Below are positions 49,708 to 58,697 of a stretch of 64,000 bases of DNA, in pieces. The stretch lies in assembly GCF_014648875.1 (NCBI RefSeq), contig NZ_BMRY01000004.1, forward strand, positions 553,253 through 617,252. The letters run 5' to 3'. The stretch's first letter is position 1. Each line of letters opens with the position of its first letter. The notes under the pieces are model-generated. The model saw only the letters and a list, made by a program, of their open reading frames with translations. It ran no database searches and was not told the origin of the DNA. Source of the DNA: Streptomyces parvus. GTDB taxonomy: Bacteria > Actinomycetota > Actinomycetes > Streptomycetales > Streptomycetaceae. The translations under genes were made by a program, and so were the position numbers.

Positions 49708-51207
49708 ATGGCACGGAGCGCGGCGCAGCCCGGGCCGGCCGGGGGCGACGCCGCCCCGGACGGACCCGACCCCCGGCGTTGGCAGGCACTCGCCGTCTGC
49801 CTGGTCGCGGGCTTCATGACCCTGCTGGACGTCTCCATCGTCAACGTCGCCCTCCCCTCCATCCGGGAGGGCCTCAACACCCCCGAGTCCGATCTCCAAT
49901 GGGTGCTCTCCGGTTACGCCCTCGCCTTCGGCCTCTTCCTCATCCCGGCCGGACGCCTCGGCGACGCCCGGGGCCGCCGGGCGGTCTTCATGGCCGGACT
50001 CGCCCTCTTCACCCTGGCCTCCGCCGCCTGCGGGGCCGCCCAGTCCAGCCTGTGGCTGGTGATCGCCCGTCTGGTGCAGGGCATCGCGGGCGGTCTGATC
50101 TCCCCGCAGATCTCCGCCCTCATCCAGCAGATGTTCTCCGGGCGCGAGCGCGGCCGGGCCTTCGGCATGTTCGGCACCGTCGTCGGCATCTCCACGGCCG
50201 TCGGCCCGCTGCTCGGCGGGCTGCTCATCCAGGCCGCCGGACCGGAACACGGCTGGCGCTGGGTCTTCTACGTCAACCTGCCGCTCGGCGTCGTCTGCCT
50301 CCTGCTCGCCCACCGGCTGCTGCCCGACACCCCCTCCGCCACCCGGGTCCGCCCCCGCGACCTGGACCCGTTCGGCGTGCTGCTCCTGGGCACCGGGGTA
50401 CTGGCCCTGCTGCTGCCGTTCGTCCAGGCCCAGCAGTGGCCCGGCAACACGAAATGGCTGCTGCTCGTCCTCGCCGCCGCCCTGCTCACCGCGTTCGTCG
50501 CCTGGGAGTCGCGGTGCACGGGCGGACGCGTCCAGCCGGTCCTGGACCTGTCGCTGTTCCGGCTGCGCTCCTACTGGCTGGGCTGCCTGCTGATCCTGCT
50601 CTACTTCGCCGGGTTCACCTCGATCTTCTTCGTCACCACCCTCTACCTCCAGTCCGGCCTCGGCTACTCCGCCCTGCTGGCCGGGCTCGCCATCACCCCC
50701 TTCGCCCTCGGCTCCGGATTCGCCGCGGCCGTCGGCGGGCGGCTCGTCGGCCGCTTCGGCCGCCCGCTGGTGGTGGCGGGCCTGGCCATGGTCGCGGTCG
50801 GCCTCGCGGGCACCGCCCTGGCCGTCCACCTGGTGCCCGGCCGCGGAGCGGGCTGGGCCATGGCCGCCCCGCTGCTCTTCGCCGGCCTGGGCAGCGGACT
50901 GGTCATCGCCCCGAACCAGACCCTCACCCTGGCGGAGGTCCCCGTCCGCCAGGCGGGCAGCGCCGGGGGCACCCTCCAGACCGGCCAGCGGGTCGGCTCC
51001 GCGATCGGCATCGCCGCCGTCGGCGCGGTGTTCTTCGCCCAGGTCGGCCCGGACGGCTGGGCCGACGCGTACGACCACGGGCTCATCGTCTCCGTCGCCT
51101 TCGTGCTGGCCGCCCTGATCGTCGCGGTGGCCGATGTCGGGGCCGGCCGGCGGGGTAGAGGACGTAACGAGCGACAGGACACCGACGCGACGAGGAGCCC
51201 GGCATGA
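49708..51207 (+). CDS. MFS drug exporter (EmrB/QacA type, 14 TM)
   Basis: A 499-residue membrane transporter starting at ATG 49708 with CTAAGGTG upstream. The DHA2-family pattern is LLDVSIVNVALPSIREGL near residue 42, WVLSGYALAFGLFLIPAGRLGDARGRR (motif A) and LVQGIAGGLISPQISALIQQMF (motif C region). About fourteen hydrophobic helices are evident. It should export drugs or toxic compounds by proton antiport. Its stop overlaps the start of the following GST-like gene (ATGA), so they are co-translated. It is divergent from a VOC protein, a pairing often seen in detoxification loci. No TetR or MarR repressor adjoins. Confidence 0.92.
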   Translation: MARSAAQPGPAGGDAAPDGPDPRRWQALAVCLVAGFMTLLDVSIVNVALPSIREGLNTPESDLQWVLSGYALAFGLFLIPAGRLGDARGRRAVFMAGLALFTLASAACGAAQSSLWLVIARLVQGIAGGLISPQISALIQQMFSGRERGRAFGMFGTVVGISTAVGPLLGGLLIQAAGPEHGWRWVFYVNLPLGVVCLLLAHRLLPDTPSATRVRPRDLDPFGVLLLGTGVLALLLPFVQAQQWPGNTKWLLLVLAAALLTAFVAWESRCTGGRVQPVLDLSLFRLRSYWLGCLLILLYFAGFTSIFFVTTLYLQSGLGYSALLAGLAITPFALGSGFAAAVGGRLVGRFGRPLVVAGLAMVAVGLAGTALAVHLVPGRGAGWAMAAPLLFAGLGSGLVIAPNQTLTLAEVPVRQAGSAGGTLQTGQRVGSAIGIAAVGAVFFAQVGPDGWADAYDHGLIVSVAFVLAALIVAVADVGAGRRGRGRNERQDTDATRSPA

Positions 51208-52256
51208 GCGACACGACCACGGACGCCACCGGCGGCGACAGCGCAGGGAGCGAGGGCAACGACTCCTACGGCCACAAACCGTTCAAGCGGTCCAAGAGCC
51301 ACTTCCCCGACCGGATCACGGCGGACGGCCGCGACGGATGGCCCGTCGAGCCCGGCCGCTACCGGCTCGCCGTCAGCCGCGCCTGCCCCTGGGCGAGCCG
51401 CGCCCTGGTCTCCCGGCGGCTCCTCGGCCTGGAGGACGCCCTCTCCCTCGCCGTCGCCGACCCGATCCAGGACGACCGCAGCTGGCGCTTCACCCTCGAC
51501 CCGGACGGCAAGGACCCCGTCCTCGGCATCCGGTACCTCAGCGAGGCCTACGACGCCCGGGAGCGCGACTACCCCGGCGGTGTCAGCGTGCCCGCTATCG
51601 TGGACGTACCGAGCGGGCGGCTCGTCACCAACGACTACCAGCGGATCACCCTCGACCTCGCCACCGAATGGACCGCCCTGCACCGCCCCGGCGCCCCCGA
51701 CCTCTATCCCGAACCGTTGCGCGCGGAGATCGACGAGGTGATGGAGGGCGTCTACCGGGACATCAACAACGGCGCCTACAAGTGCGGTTTCGCCAGCTCG
51801 CAGCAGGAGTACGAAGAGGCGTACGCCGCCCTCTTCGCCCGCCTGGACCAGGTCTCCGCCCGCCTCGCCGACCGCCGCTACCTCGTCGGCGACACCATCA
51901 CCGAGGCCGACATCCGGCTCTTCACCACCCTGGTCCGCTTCGACCCCGTCTACCACGGCCACTTCAAGTGCAACCGGAACAAGCTGACCGAGGACCCCGT
52001 CCTGTGGGCGTACGCCCGCGACCTCTACCAGACACCCGGATTCGGCGACACCGTCGACTTCGACCACATCAAGCGGCACTACTACCAGGTGCACACGGGC
52101 ATCAACCCGACCGGCATCGTCCCCGTCGGCCCCGACCTCTCCGGCTGGACCACCCCGCACCACCGCGAACAGCTGGGCGGCAGCCCCTTCGGCGACGGCA
52201 CACCCCCGGGACCCGTCCCACCGGGCGAGCGGGTCACCCCGCCGGACGCCGCCTGA
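51204..52256 (+). CDS. GST-like (Xi class) hydroquinone reductase homologue
   Basis: A 350-residue soluble protein starting at ATG 51204, overlapping the exporter stop by four bases. It matches the Xi-class glutathionyl-hydroquinone reductases: YRLAVSRACPWASRALV with the catalytic Cys, PAIVDVPSGRLVTNDYQRITLDL, then the helical domain DINNGAYKCGFASSQQEYEEAY, YLVGDTITEADIRLFTTLVRFDPVYHGHFKCNRN and PGFGDTVDFDHIKRHYYQVH. In streptomycetes, which lack glutathione, mycothiol is the likely thiol, which is inference. Coupling to an exporter suggests removal of quinone-type or electrophilic compounds. Confidence 0.91.
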   Translation: MSDTTTDATGGDSAGSEGNDSYGHKPFKRSKSHFPDRITADGRDGWPVEPGRYRLAVSRACPWASRALVSRRLLGLEDALSLAVADPIQDDRSWRFTLDPDGKDPVLGIRYLSEAYDARERDYPGGVSVPAIVDVPSGRLVTNDYQRITLDLATEWTALHRPGAPDLYPEPLRAEIDEVMEGVYRDINNGAYKCGFASSQQEYEEAYAALFARLDQVSARLADRRYLVGDTITEADIRLFTTLVRFDPVYHGHFKCNRNKLTEDPVLWAYARDLYQTPGFGDTVDFDHIKRHYYQVHTGINPTGIVPVGPDLSGWTTPHHREQLGGSPFGDGTPPGPVPPGERVTPPDAA

Positions 52257-52265
52257 CCCGGGCGT

Positions 52266-53135
52266 TCACCGAGGCGCGAGCGTGCCCCTGGCCAGTGGTG
52301 TACGGGCCAGGCGCACGCAGCCCGCGGCGATCAGGGCCAGCGCGACCAGCTCGGGCACCAGCCACCACCCGGTCCGCAGCTCCTCGTCGAACAGCGTCAC
52401 CCCGTACAGGATGCTGATCAGCGCGTCCCCCAGCGTCAGCATCGGCTGAACGGCCACCAGACTGCCCGCCTGCAACGCGTTCTGGAGCAGGAACAGCGCA
52501 CCCACCCCGGCCGCAGCCGTGGCGTACAGCTGCCAGGACGCCAGCAGCGCCACCACCCCGCCGTCGTCCAGGTTCGCCATCGCGTCCTTCATCAGCGCCG
52601 CCGTCAGCGCGTACCCGCAGGCGGCGGCCAGACCCAGCAGCGCCGCCCGGGCGTTGCCCCGGGTACGGAGTGCGGCGACGATCAGCCCCGCCTCGAACAC
52701 CCCGGTCACCAGCAGCGCCGGAATCCACGCGAGGTCCTCCACCGTGTCGCGGCCCTCGACCGGGGCCGCCGCCGCCATACCGAGCGCCAGGCCGGCCGTG
52801 ACCGCCGCGACCCCGGACCAGACGGCCGCGTCCGCCCGTACCCGCATCACCAGACCGGCGACCAGCAGGGTCAGCGGCAGCTCGATCACGAAGATCGGCT
52901 GGACCACCGCGATCGGCCCGGTGGCCAGCGCGATCGCCTGGCAGACCGCCGCCACGATCACCAGCCCGATCCCCGCCAGCCACACCTTCTGCCGCACCAG
53001 ACGGGTCATCAGCGACAGCCGCATCGCCTCGCTGTCGGGCACCTCCATCGCCGCCCGGCGCTGGAGTACCGAGGCGGAACCGTTGCTGAGGGCGGTCAGG
53101 ACGGCGAACAGGACACTGATCACCCGGCCCATCAT
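52266..53135 (-). CDS. EamA/DMT-like membrane protein
   Basis: A 289-residue protein with about nine or ten hydrophobic helices. Tandem start codons lie at 53135 and 53132 (MMGRVISVLFAVLTALSNGSASVLQRRAA). Hydrophobic segments include VWLAGIGLVIVAAVCQAIALATGPIAVVQPIFVIELPLTLLVAGL and LVAVQPMLTLGDALISILYGVTLFDEELRTGWW, spread over two similar halves as in drug/metabolite transporters. The substrate is unknown. It converges on the GST-like gene (10-base gap) and is divergent from the AlkZ-like gene. Confidence 0.86.
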   Translation of the reverse strand: MMGRVISVLFAVLTALSNGSASVLQRRAAMEVPDSEAMRLSLMTRLVRQKVWLAGIGLVIVAAVCQAIALATGPIAVVQPIFVIELPLTLLVAGLVMRVRADAAVWSGVAAVTAGLALGMAAAAPVEGRDTVEDLAWIPALLVTGVFEAGLIVAALRTRGNARAALLGLAAACGYALTAALMKDAMANLDDGGVVALLASWQLYATAAAGVGALFLLQNALQAGSLVAVQPMLTLGDALISILYGVTLFDEELRTGWWLVPELVALALIAAGCVRLARTPLARGTLAPR

Positions 53136-53243
53136 GGCGGCGGCCCGCCCGGGGCGCGCGGCGCGCGGGTCCGGTGGGCGTAACGCACGTACTCCGCGAC
53201 ATGCGGACCGTATCCGACCGCAAGTCCCGGTAGCGTGCGGGCC

Positions 53244-54386
53244 ATGGCCGCGAAGACGCACCGCACCGCCGCACCGACCACCGTCCTCTCCACCCGGGCG
53301 CTGAACCGCGCGACCCTGGACCGACAGCTCCTGCTGCGCCGGTCACCGATGTCCGCCAAGGACGCGGTCACCCGTCTCGTCGGGCTCCAGGCCCAGAACA
53401 CCAAGCCCCCGTACTTCCAGCTGTACGCCCGGCTCGCGGACTTCGACCCCGAGGAACTGTCCGCCCTGATGGAGGCCCGGGAGGTCGTCCGGACCGTCTC
53501 CCTGCGCTCCACCCTCCACACCCATACGGCGGACGACGCGCTCACCCTGGTCCCGCTGGTGCGGGCACCGCGCGACCGGGGGCTGAAGTCCTTCCGGCGC
53601 GGGCTGGAAGGCGTGGACCTGGACCGGCTCGCGGCGGTGACCGAGGAGATCGTCGAGGAGCGCCCGCGCCCGCTGGGGGAGCTGCGCGGGGAACTGCTCA
53701 CCCACTGGCCGGACGCCGACCCCCTCGCGCTGTCCGTCGCCGCCCGCTGTGTGCTGCCCCTGGTCCAGGTCACCCCGCGCGGGCTCTGGGGCCGCAGCGG
53801 GCAGGTCGCCCTGACCACCGTCGAGCAGTGGCTCGGCCGGTCCACCGGATCCGCGCCCGCGCTCACGCTCGACGACACCGTGCTGCGCTACCTGGGCGCG
53901 TTCGGCCCCGCCTCGGTGATGGACTTCCAGTCATGGGCGGGCCTCACCCGCACCAAGGAGGTCTTCGAGCGGCTGCGGCCCGGGCTGCTCACCTTCCGGG
54001 ACGAGCGGGGCGTCGAGCTCTTCGACCTCCCGGACGCCCCGCGCCCCGACCCCGACACCCCGGCCCCGCCCCGCTTCCTGCCCGAGTTCGACAACGTCCT
54101 GCTCGGCCACGCCGACCGCACCCGCGTCATTCCCGAAGTCAACAAGGGGCGCAACGGGAAGGGCAAGCAGACGTACGGCAGCGTCCTCGTCGACGGCTTC
54201 CTGGACGCCCTCTGGCGCGTGGAACGGGAGGGCGGTACGGCGATCCTGACCGTCCAGCCACTGCGGAGGCCGAGCCGCGCGGAGCGTACGGAGATCACCG
54301 AGGAGGCGGCGCGGATGCTGACGGTGATGACGGACGCGACGGACCACGACGTCCGGTTCGGCACGTTCCTGGACTTCGAGGACTGA
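53244..54386 (+). CDS. AlkZ-like winged-helix DNA-binding protein (HTH_42)
   Basis: A 380-residue protein; ATG 53244 is used, with GTG 53235 possible. It belongs to the HTH_42/AlkZ family: LSTRALNRATLDRQLLLRRSP, then LVGLQAQNTKPPYFQLYARL with the QxQ motif characteristic of this glycosylase family, VVRTVSLRSTLHTHTADDAL, WSGRSG-type GLWGRSGQV, and a C-terminal LPEFDNVLLGHADRTRV then GSVLVDGFLDALWRVE. AlkZ excises azinomycin cross-links and YcaQ unhooks interstrand cross-links, so this may repair bulky or cross-linked bases. No biosynthetic cluster for such an agent is beside it. It converges on the GAF-LuxR gene. Confidence 0.87.
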   Translation: MAAKTHRTAAPTTVLSTRALNRATLDRQLLLRRSPMSAKDAVTRLVGLQAQNTKPPYFQLYARLADFDPEELSALMEAREVVRTVSLRSTLHTHTADDALTLVPLVRAPRDRGLKSFRRGLEGVDLDRLAAVTEEIVEERPRPLGELRGELLTHWPDADPLALSVAARCVLPLVQVTPRGLWGRSGQVALTTVEQWLGRSTGSAPALTLDDTVLRYLGAFGPASVMDFQSWAGLTRTKEVFERLRPGLLTFRDERGVELFDLPDAPRPDPDTPAPPRFLPEFDNVLLGHADRTRVIPEVNKGRNGKGKQTYGSVLVDGFLDALWRVEREGGTAILTVQPLRRPSRAERTEITEEAARMLTVMTDATDHDVRFGTFLDFED

Positions 54387-54401
54387 GCGGCGGCCCGCGC
54401 G

Positions 54402-55244
54402 TCAGGGCAGCAGCCCCGCCCGGCGCGCCGCCACCACCGCCTCCAGCCGGGTGTGCGCCCCCAGCTTCCGCATGGCGGACCGCAGATACCCCTTCACCGT
54501 CTCGGGCCGCAGCCCCAGCCGCTCGGCCGCCGCCGCGTTCGTCGCGCCCGCCGCCACACACGCCACCACGTCCACCTCGCGCGGGGCGAGGCGGACCTCC
54601 CGGGCCGTGGACGCCCTGGGCCCCGACGCCGAGGCGAGCCGCCCGCAGACCTCCAGCAACTCGTCACGCAGGGCCGGGTCCACGACCCTCGGGACCAGGG
54701 CGCGCAGGTCGCGGTGGGCCTCGCGCACGTCCTCCCAGGCGCCCGGCACCGCGTTCGGATCGCTCACCCGCTCCCGGCCCGCAGCCAGCAACTGCCGCGC
54801 CGAGTCCCGTACCGCGAGCGACTGCTCCACATCGCGGGCCGCCGCCACCACCGCGTCGAACGTCCGGTCGCCGAGCGTGACCGGTGTACGCAGCGCCCCG
54901 TAGAGCACGCCCCGCACCGCACGCCGGACGACGACGGGCGCCGCGACGACCGAACGCAGGCCCTCCGCCGCCACCGCCGCGTCGTACTCATGGCTGATGT
55001 GGCGGGAGGTTGGGTAGTCCGTCACCGCGCAGGGCCGGGACAGCGCGATGGCCTTGCCGCCGAGGCCGCTCCCGGCGGAGATGACGAGACCCCGCAGGGC
55101 GCTGGTCTGCGCCCCGTTCAGCTCGGCGATCCGTGCGTGGCGCGCGTCCGACAGCAGCCCGCCGAACACCACGGGAAGCCCGCTCGTGCGGCGCAGCCTC
55201 GACAGCGCTGCCTGCATCTCCACCGCATCGACCGCTTCCGGCAC
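54402..55244 (-). CDS. GAF-LuxR-type transcription regulator
   Basis: A 280-residue regulator. GTG 55244 follows GGAGGGG at 7-base spacing, so longer upstream extensions are rejected. Residues 1-150 form a GAF-like sensor (LRRTSGLPVVFGGLLSDARHARI, GLVISAGSGLGGKAIALSRPCAVTDY). The C-terminal 65 residues are a LuxR HTH (LAPREVDVVACVAAGATNAAAAERLGLRPETVKGYLRSAMRKLGAHTRLEAVVAARRAGLLP). Its position divergent from two acyl-CoA ligase genes, with a large inverted repeat between, suggests it controls them in response to a small aromatic or acyl ligand. Confidence 0.88.
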   Translation of the reverse strand: MPEAVDAVEMQAALSRLRRTSGLPVVFGGLLSDARHARIAELNGAQTSALRGLVISAGSGLGGKAIALSRPCAVTDYPTSRHISHEYDAAVAAEGLRSVVAAPVVVRRAVRGVLYGALRTPVTLGDRTFDAVVAAARDVEQSLAVRDSARQLLAAGRERVSDPNAVPGAWEDVREAHRDLRALVPRVVDPALRDELLEVCGRLASASGPRASTAREVRLAPREVDVVACVAAGATNAAAAERLGLRPETVKGYLRSAMRKLGAHTRLEAVVAARRAGLLP

Positions 55245-55270
55245 TCCGACGCCCCTCCACCCGGCCCGCG

Positions 55271-55317
55271 CACCACCCCCGGACGGGGGAGAGGACCACC
55301 CCCGTCCGGGGGTGGTG
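55271..55317. promoter_or_regulatory. 19-bp perfect inverted repeat between regulator and ligase operon
   Basis: CACCACCCCCGGACGGGGG (55271-55289) and its exact complement (55299-55317) flank 9 bases, 27 bp upstream of the GAF-LuxR start and 58 bp upstream of the first ligase start. It is a candidate binding site for the GAF-LuxR protein, or a structured leader of both transcripts. Confidence 0.7.
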
Positions 55318-55374
55318 AGACCTGGGTCACTGTTTACATGATGGTAGGCGACCGGTCCGTAATGAGGAGGGCAC

Positions 55375-57051
55375 ATGTCGGCAACCAGCGCGACCGAGAC
55401 GTTCCGGGCCGCCCGGGACTTCCTGCTGGAGCACCGCGAGGACTACGAGCGGGCGTACGCCGGCTTCCGCTGGCCGCGGGCTGACCACTTCAACTGGGCG
55501 CTGGACTGGTTCGACGTCATCGCCGAGGACAACGACCGGACCGCCCTGCACATCGTGGAGGAGGACGGCCGGCGCAGCGAGGTGTCCTTCGCCGCGATGT
55601 CGGAGCGCTCCGACCGGGCGGCCAACTGGCTGAGGGCGCAGGGCGTACGGGAGGGCGACCGCATCCTCGTGATGCTCGGCAACCAGGTCGAGCTGTGGGA
55701 GACCGCGCTCGCCGCGATGAAGCTGCGCGCCGTCGTCATCCCCGCCACCCCGCTGCTGGGCCCCGCCGACCTGCGCGACCGGGTGGCGCGCGGCCGGGTG
55801 CGCCATGTGCTGGTGCGGGACGCGGACACCGCGAAGTTCGACGAGGTGCCCGGGGACTACACCCGGATCGCGGTCGGTGAGGACGTGGCGGGCTGGCTGC
55901 CGTACGCCGAGGCGGCCGATGCGCCCGCCGCGTTCACGCCCGGCCGGGAGACGGACGCCGACGAACCGCTGATGCTCTACTTCACCTCCGGCACCACCGC
56001 CAGCCCCAAGCTGGTCGAGCACACCCATGTGTCCTACCCCGTGGGCCACTTGGCGACGATGTACTGGATCGGCCTCAAGCCCGGCGACGTCCATCTGAAC
56101 ATCTCCTCGCCCGGCTGGGCCAAGCACGCCTGGTCCAACCTCTTCGCCCCGTGGACCGCCGAGGCCACCGTCTTCATCTTCAACTACACCCGCTTCGACG
56201 CGGTCCGGCTGATGGCCGAGATGGACCGCTCGGGCATCACCAGCTTCTGTGCCCCGCCCACCGTGTGGCGGATGCTCATCCAGGCGGACCTGAGCCAGTT
56301 GACGACCCCGCCGCGCGAGGTCGTGGCGGCCGGTGAGCCGCTGAACCCGGAGGTCATCGAGACGGTCCGGCGGGAGTGGGGCGTCACCATCCGGGACGGC
56401 TTCGGGCAGACCGAGACCGCCGTCCAGGTCGCCAACAGTCCCGGCCAGCCTCTCAAGACCGGCTCCATGGGCCGCCCGAGCCCCGGCTACACCGTCGAAC
56501 TCCTCGACCCGGTGACCGGACAGCCAGGGGCCGCGGAGGGGGAGATCGCCCTCGACCTCTCCCACCGCCCCGTCGGCCTGATGACCGGCTACCACGGAGA
56601 CCCCGACCGCACGGCCGAGGCGATGGCCGGCGGCTACTACCGCACCGGCGACATCGGCGCCCGCGACGAGGACGGCTACATCACCTACGTCGGCCGCGCC
56701 GACGACGTGTTCAAGGCCTCCGACTACAAGATCTCACCGTTCGAGCTGGAGAGCGCCCTGCTGGAGCACGAGGCGGTCGCCGAGGCCGCCGTCGTGCCCG
56801 CCCCCGACCCGCTGCGCCTCGCCGTCCCGAAGGCGTACGTCGTGCTCGCGGAGGGCTGGGAGCCGGGCCCGGACACCGCGAAGGTCCTCTTCGCGCACTC
56901 CCGGGCGGTCCTCGCCCCGTACAAACGCATCCGCAGGCTGGAGTTCGCGGAGCTGCCCAAGACCGTCTCGGGCAAGATCCGCCGTATCGAACTCCGCGAA
57001 CGCACCGCTCTCGGCACCGGCGCCGAGTACGACGAGGGAGACCTGAAGTGA
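55375..57051 (+). CDS. Acyl-CoA ligase (AMP-forming), first
   Basis: A 558-residue adenylate-forming enzyme starting at ATG 55375 behind GAGGAGG. The N-terminal domain contains LMLYFTSGTTASPKLVEHTH (P-loop-like A3 motif) near residue 205 and SPGWAKHAWSNLFAPW. The hinge YRTGDIGARDEDGYITYVGRADDVFKASDYKISPFELESALLEHEAVAEAA and the C-terminal Lys motif PKTVSGKIRR complete the active site. It resembles medium-chain or acetyl-type ligases (the GYRI/S-W-like aromatic substrate pocket is not readable here). The substrate is unknown. It is the first gene of a two-ligase operon controlled by the divergent GAF-LuxR protein. Confidence 0.9.
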   Translation: MSATSATETFRAARDFLLEHREDYERAYAGFRWPRADHFNWALDWFDVIAEDNDRTALHIVEEDGRRSEVSFAAMSERSDRAANWLRAQGVREGDRILVMLGNQVELWETALAAMKLRAVVIPATPLLGPADLRDRVARGRVRHVLVRDADTAKFDEVPGDYTRIAVGEDVAGWLPYAEAADAPAAFTPGRETDADEPLMLYFTSGTTASPKLVEHTHVSYPVGHLATMYWIGLKPGDVHLNISSPGWAKHAWSNLFAPWTAEATVFIFNYTRFDAVRLMAEMDRSGITSFCAPPTVWRMLIQADLSQLTTPPREVVAAGEPLNPEVIETVRREWGVTIRDGFGQTETAVQVANSPGQPLKTGSMGRPSPGYTVELLDPVTGQPGAAEGEIALDLSHRPVGLMTGYHGDPDRTAEAMAGGYYRTGDIGARDEDGYITYVGRADDVFKASDYKISPFELESALLEHEAVAEAAVVPAPDPLRLAVPKAYVVLAEGWEPGPDTAKVLFAHSRAVLAPYKRIRRLEFAELPKTVSGKIRRIELRERTALGTGAEYDEGDLK

Positions 57052-58697
57052 GCCCGCTCTCGTACGCGCACGGCACCGGCGACACCGCGCTGCTCGGCGA
57101 CACCATCGGCCGCAACCTCGACCGGACGGCCGCCGCGCACGGCGACCGCGAGGCCCTGGTCGACGTGGCCTCGGGCCGGCGCTGGACGTACACGGAGTTC
57201 GTCGCGGACGTCGACGAGCTGGCCCGGGCCCTGATGGCGTCGGGGGTGGCGAAGGGCGACCGGGTCGGCATCTGGGCGGTCAACTGCCCCGAGTGGGTGC
57301 TCGTCCAGTACGCCACCGCCCGGATCGGGGCCGTCATGGGCACCGTCAACCCGGCCTACCGCGCCCACGAGGTGGAGTTCGTCCTGAAGCAGGCGGACAT
57401 CTCCCTGCTGATCGCCTCGCTCTCCCACCGCACCAGCGACTACCGCGCCCTCGTCGAGGAGGTCCGTGGCAACTGCCCCGGCCTGCGGGCGGTCCACTAC
57501 ATCGGCGACCCGTCCTGGGCGGAGCTGACCGCCGCCGCCCCCGCCGTCACACGTGACCAACTGGCCGCCCGCGAGGCGGAGCTGTCCTGCGACGACCCGA
57601 TCAACATCCAGTACACCTCGGGCACCACCGGCTTCCCCAAGGGGGCGACCCTCTCCCACCACAACATCCTCAACAACGGCTATTTCGTGGGGGAGACGAT
57701 CGCCTACACCGAGGCGGACCGGGTCTGCCTCCCGGTGCCCTTCTACCACTGCTTCGGCATGGTGATGGGCAACCTCGCCGCCACCTCGCACGGCGCCTGC
57801 ATCGTGATCCCCGGCCCGTCCTTCGAACCCGCCACCGTGCTCGCCGCCGTCCAGCAGGAGCGCTGCACCTCGCTGTACGGGGTGCCCACCATGTTCATCG
57901 CCGAACTGAACCTGCCGGACTTCGCCGCGTACGACCTCTCCTCGTTGCGTACCGGGATCATGGCGGGTTCCCCCTGCCCGGCCGAGGTGATGAAGAGGGT
58001 CGTCGCCGAGATGCACATGGCCGAGGTGTCCATCTGCTACGGGATGACGGAGACCTCCCCCGTCTCCACCCAGACCCGCCGCGACGACGACCTGGAGCGC
58101 CGCACCGGCACGGTGGGCCGCGTACTGCCGCACATCGAGGTCAAGGTCGTCGACCCGGTCACCGGCGTCACCCTGCCGCGCGGCAGCTCGGGCGAACTGC
58201 GCACCCGGGGCTACAGCGTGATGCTCGGCTACTGGGACCAGCCCGACCGCACCGCCGAGGTGATCGACGCCGGGCGGTGGATGCACACGGGCGACCTCGC
58301 GGTCATGGGCGAGGACGGATACGTCCAGGTCGTCGGCCGGATCAAGGACATGATCATCCGGGGCGGCGAGAACGTGTACCCGAGGGAGATCGAGGAGTTC
58401 CTGCACGGCCACCCGAAGATCGCCGACGTCCAGGTGGTCGGCATCCCGGACGCGCGGTACGGCGAGGAGATCCTGGCCTGCGTCATCCCCCGCGACCCGG
58501 CCGACCCTCCCACCCTGGAGGAGCTCACCGACCACTGCCGGGAGCGGCTCGCGCACTACAAGATCCCGCGCAGGCTGCGGATCCTGGAGACCTTCCCGAT
58601 GACAGTCAGCGGGAAGGTCCGCAAGATCGAACTGCGCGAGACGTACGCGGACTGGGAGGTGGGCGGAAGCCAGGCCCGGGTCAGGCGGCTTCGATGA
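57048..58697 (+). CDS. Acyl-CoA ligase (AMP-forming), FadD-like, second
   Basis: A 549-residue fatty-acyl-CoA synthetase-like enzyme. GTG 57048 overlaps the previous stop (GTGA) and follows GGGAG. It has INIQYTSGTTGFPKGATLSHHN near residue 185, ICYGMTETSPVS, WMHTGDLAVMGEDGYVQVVGRIKDMIIRGGENVYPREIEEFL and the closing Lys motif MTVSGKVRK. It belongs to the FadD class related to FadD35/AcsA-type ligases. Two different ligases in one operon suggests that two acid substrates are activated in one route, or that one enzyme serves a degradation intermediate. The last 17 bases overlap the convergent gene at 58681. Confidence 0.91.
   Translation: MSPLSYAHGTGDTALLGDTIGRNLDRTAAAHGDREALVDVASGRRWTYTEFVADVDELARALMASGVAKGDRVGIWAVNCPEWVLVQYATARIGAVMGTVNPAYRAHEVEFVLKQADISLLIASLSHRTSDYRALVEEVRGNCPGLRAVHYIGDPSWAELTAAAPAVTRDQLAAREAELSCDDPINIQYTSGTTGFPKGATLSHHNILNNGYFVGETIAYTEADRVCLPVPFYHCFGMVMGNLAATSHGACIVIPGPSFEPATVLAAVQQERCTSLYGVPTMFIAELNLPDFAAYDLSSLRTGIMAGSPCPAEVMKRVVAEMHMAEVSICYGMTETSPVSTQTRRDDDLERRTGTVGRVLPHIEVKVVDPVTGVTLPRGSSGELRTRGYSVMLGYWDQPDRTAEVIDAGRWMHTGDLAVMGEDGYVQVVGRIKDMIIRGGENVYPREIEEFLHGHPKIADVQVVGIPDARYGEEILACVIPRDPADPPTLEELTDHCRERLAHYKIPRRLRILETFPMTVSGKVRKIELRETYADWEVGGSQARVRRLR

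Noticed and set aside
49624..51078. Large minus-strand extension of the VOC gene opposite the exporter
   Set aside because: It is antisense to a 14-helix MFS gene. The VOC family starts naturally at ATG 49623.
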